A DNA stretch of 64,000 nt, taken from Roseitalea sp. GTDB lineage: Bacteria > Pseudomonadota > Alphaproteobacteria > Rhizobiales > Rhizobiaceae. Positions 63,268 through 64,000 of this stretch are shown one piece after another (positions within the stretch are counted from its first letter, which is position 1; each line of letters opens with the position of its first letter). A program made the position numbers and the translations under genes. The notes beneath the pieces were generated by a model that saw nothing but the letters and a program-made list of their open reading frames with translations, was not told the DNA's origin and ran no database searches. The stretch lies in NCBI GenBank assembly GCA_017642895.1, contig JAEPON010000007.1:62001-126000 (forward strand). Direction: 5' to 3'.

Positions 63268-63983
63268 GCCCCGACCCTGCCGCCATTCCCGTTGCACCGG
63301 TTCAATGGGCGGGCGCAAGACGCATCATTCGCAGCCTTTATCCGCCGATTGATCTTTTCGAGGATATCGCCGATCCGGCCGACTGGCCGCTTCTGATGGC
63401 AGCGGAGATGAAGACCAATCCGCGGCTGATGGAATCGATCGGCGCGATTGATCTGGTGCCTGTGCAGCGGCGCGTTTCGGGCCCCGGTGCGTCCTACCTC
63501 ATGGCGCCCTTCACCCATGTCTCGACCGATCGGCCCAGCCGGTTTTCCGACGGCAGCTACGGTGTGCTCTACGCGGCGGAAACGTTCGAGACGGCGGTGT
63601 TCGAGACGATCCACCATCATGGTCGCTTTCTGGCGGCGACGGCGGAAACGCCGGGCTGGACCTCGCAGTTTCGCGAAATCGTGCTCGACATCGATTCGGA
63701 CCTGCATGATGTGCGCGGCGAAAGCCCGGCTTTGGCACCCTTGCGCGACCGGGACGATTATGCCGCGCCGCAAGCGTTCGGCCGCGCCCTGCGCGCGCTC
63801 GGTTCCGATGGCATTGTCTATCCAAGCGTTCGCCATGAGGGCGGCGAATGCGCGGGCCTGTTCTGGCCCGACATCGCCTCCGGGCCCCGTCAGGGCAGGC
63901 ATCTCGACTATCATTGGGACGGCGAGCGGGTGGACCTTGTTCGCGAGCCGGCAAACGGCACTGTCTGGCGCGTTGAGCCGTGA
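63264..63983 (+). CDS. RES domain toxin
   Basis: A 239-residue RES family protein. The core has RPSRFSDGSYGVLYAAETFETAVFET (Arg, Tyr, Glu of the active site) and GIVYPSVRHEGGEC near residue 190 (Ser). Characterised RES toxins (MbcT, ParT) break down NAD+ or ADP-ribosylate a PRPP synthetase. The start is a GTG at 63264, overlapping the antitoxin stop. It is the last gene in the window. Confidence 0.9.
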   Translation: MSPDPAAIPVAPVQWAGARRIIRSLYPPIDLFEDIADPADWPLLMAAEMKTNPRLMESIGAIDLVPVQRRVSGPGASYLMAPFTHVSTDRPSRFSDGSYGVLYAAETFETAVFETIHHHGRFLAATAETPGWTSQFREIVLDIDSDLHDVRGESPALAPLRDRDDYAAPQAFGRALRALGSDGIVYPSVRHEGGECAGLFWPDIASGPRQGRHLDYHWDGERVDLVREPANGTVWRVEP

Positions 63984-64000
63984 AAGGACAGCGGCAACCC

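Noticed and set aside
1..64000. tRNA, rRNA, CRISPR array or insertion sequence
   Set aside because: I looked for T-loop sequences, repeated spacers, and transposase motifs or long terminal inverted repeats and found none.

Overview
The window is high-GC (clearly above 60 percent by eye), densely coded alphaproteobacterial chromosome. The atpI-atpB-atpE-atpF'-atpF order, the DUF6101 protein, btaAB, plcP-like and bmt genes, and the PA0069-type radical SAM gene next to rnhB all point to Hyphomicrobiales (Rhizobiales), probably a non-symbiotic Phyllobacteriaceae-like bacterium. I see no rRNA, tRNA, IS element, prophage or CRISPR array. No stretch longer than about 290 bases lacks a gene.

Layout. 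1-31.5 kb is mostly housekeeping: a partial FAD-linked oxidase, tsaC/sua5, glyS and glyQ (split by VOC genes, a LemA/DUF2207 pair and a fasciclin protein), ubiA, purD, an N6-adenine methyltransferase, a polyprenyl diphosphate synthase, a TPR protein, ispE, moaB, rnhB, the F0 ATP synthase operon, a SleB-type cell wall hydrolase, der, a YfgM-like protein, NnrU, a DksA-like protein, a membrane-bound AraC-type regulator and an SDR reductase.

31.5-49 kb is a C1, methylamine and betaine region. It has an NAD-dependent formate dehydrogenase operon (a fused FdsG-FdsB protein, a Spy-like periplasmic protein, a LysE exporter, then FdsA). Divergent from it are an MttB-family methyltransferase, a zinc-type oxidoreductase and a dimethylglycine/sarcosine dehydrogenase. 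Next comes a phosphate-economy block (PPK2 facing plcP-btaA-btaB for betaine lipid synthesis), then betaine-homocysteine methyltransferase and an SbmA/BacA transporter. Betaine demethylation, methyl recycling to methionine, SAM-dependent betaine lipid synthesis and formate oxidation could be metabolically linked here; this link is inference.

49-64 kb is accessory metabolism: an acoABC-like 2-oxo acid or acetoin dehydrogenase operon facing a SorC regulator, a class V aminotransferase facing an Lrp regulator, and a LacI-controlled sugar ABC operon with a sugar epimerase-like protein, facing a 2-hydroxyacid dehydrogenase. The window ends with an Xre/MbcA-RES toxin-antitoxin pair. Several intergenic regions carry clear candidate operators: paired LacI sites, paired TTGAC-N3-GTCAA palindromes, three 20-bp iterons and a toxin-antitoxin promoter overlapped by an inverted repeat.

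All functions are assigned from reading the translated sequences and recalled family motifs. No database search was run.
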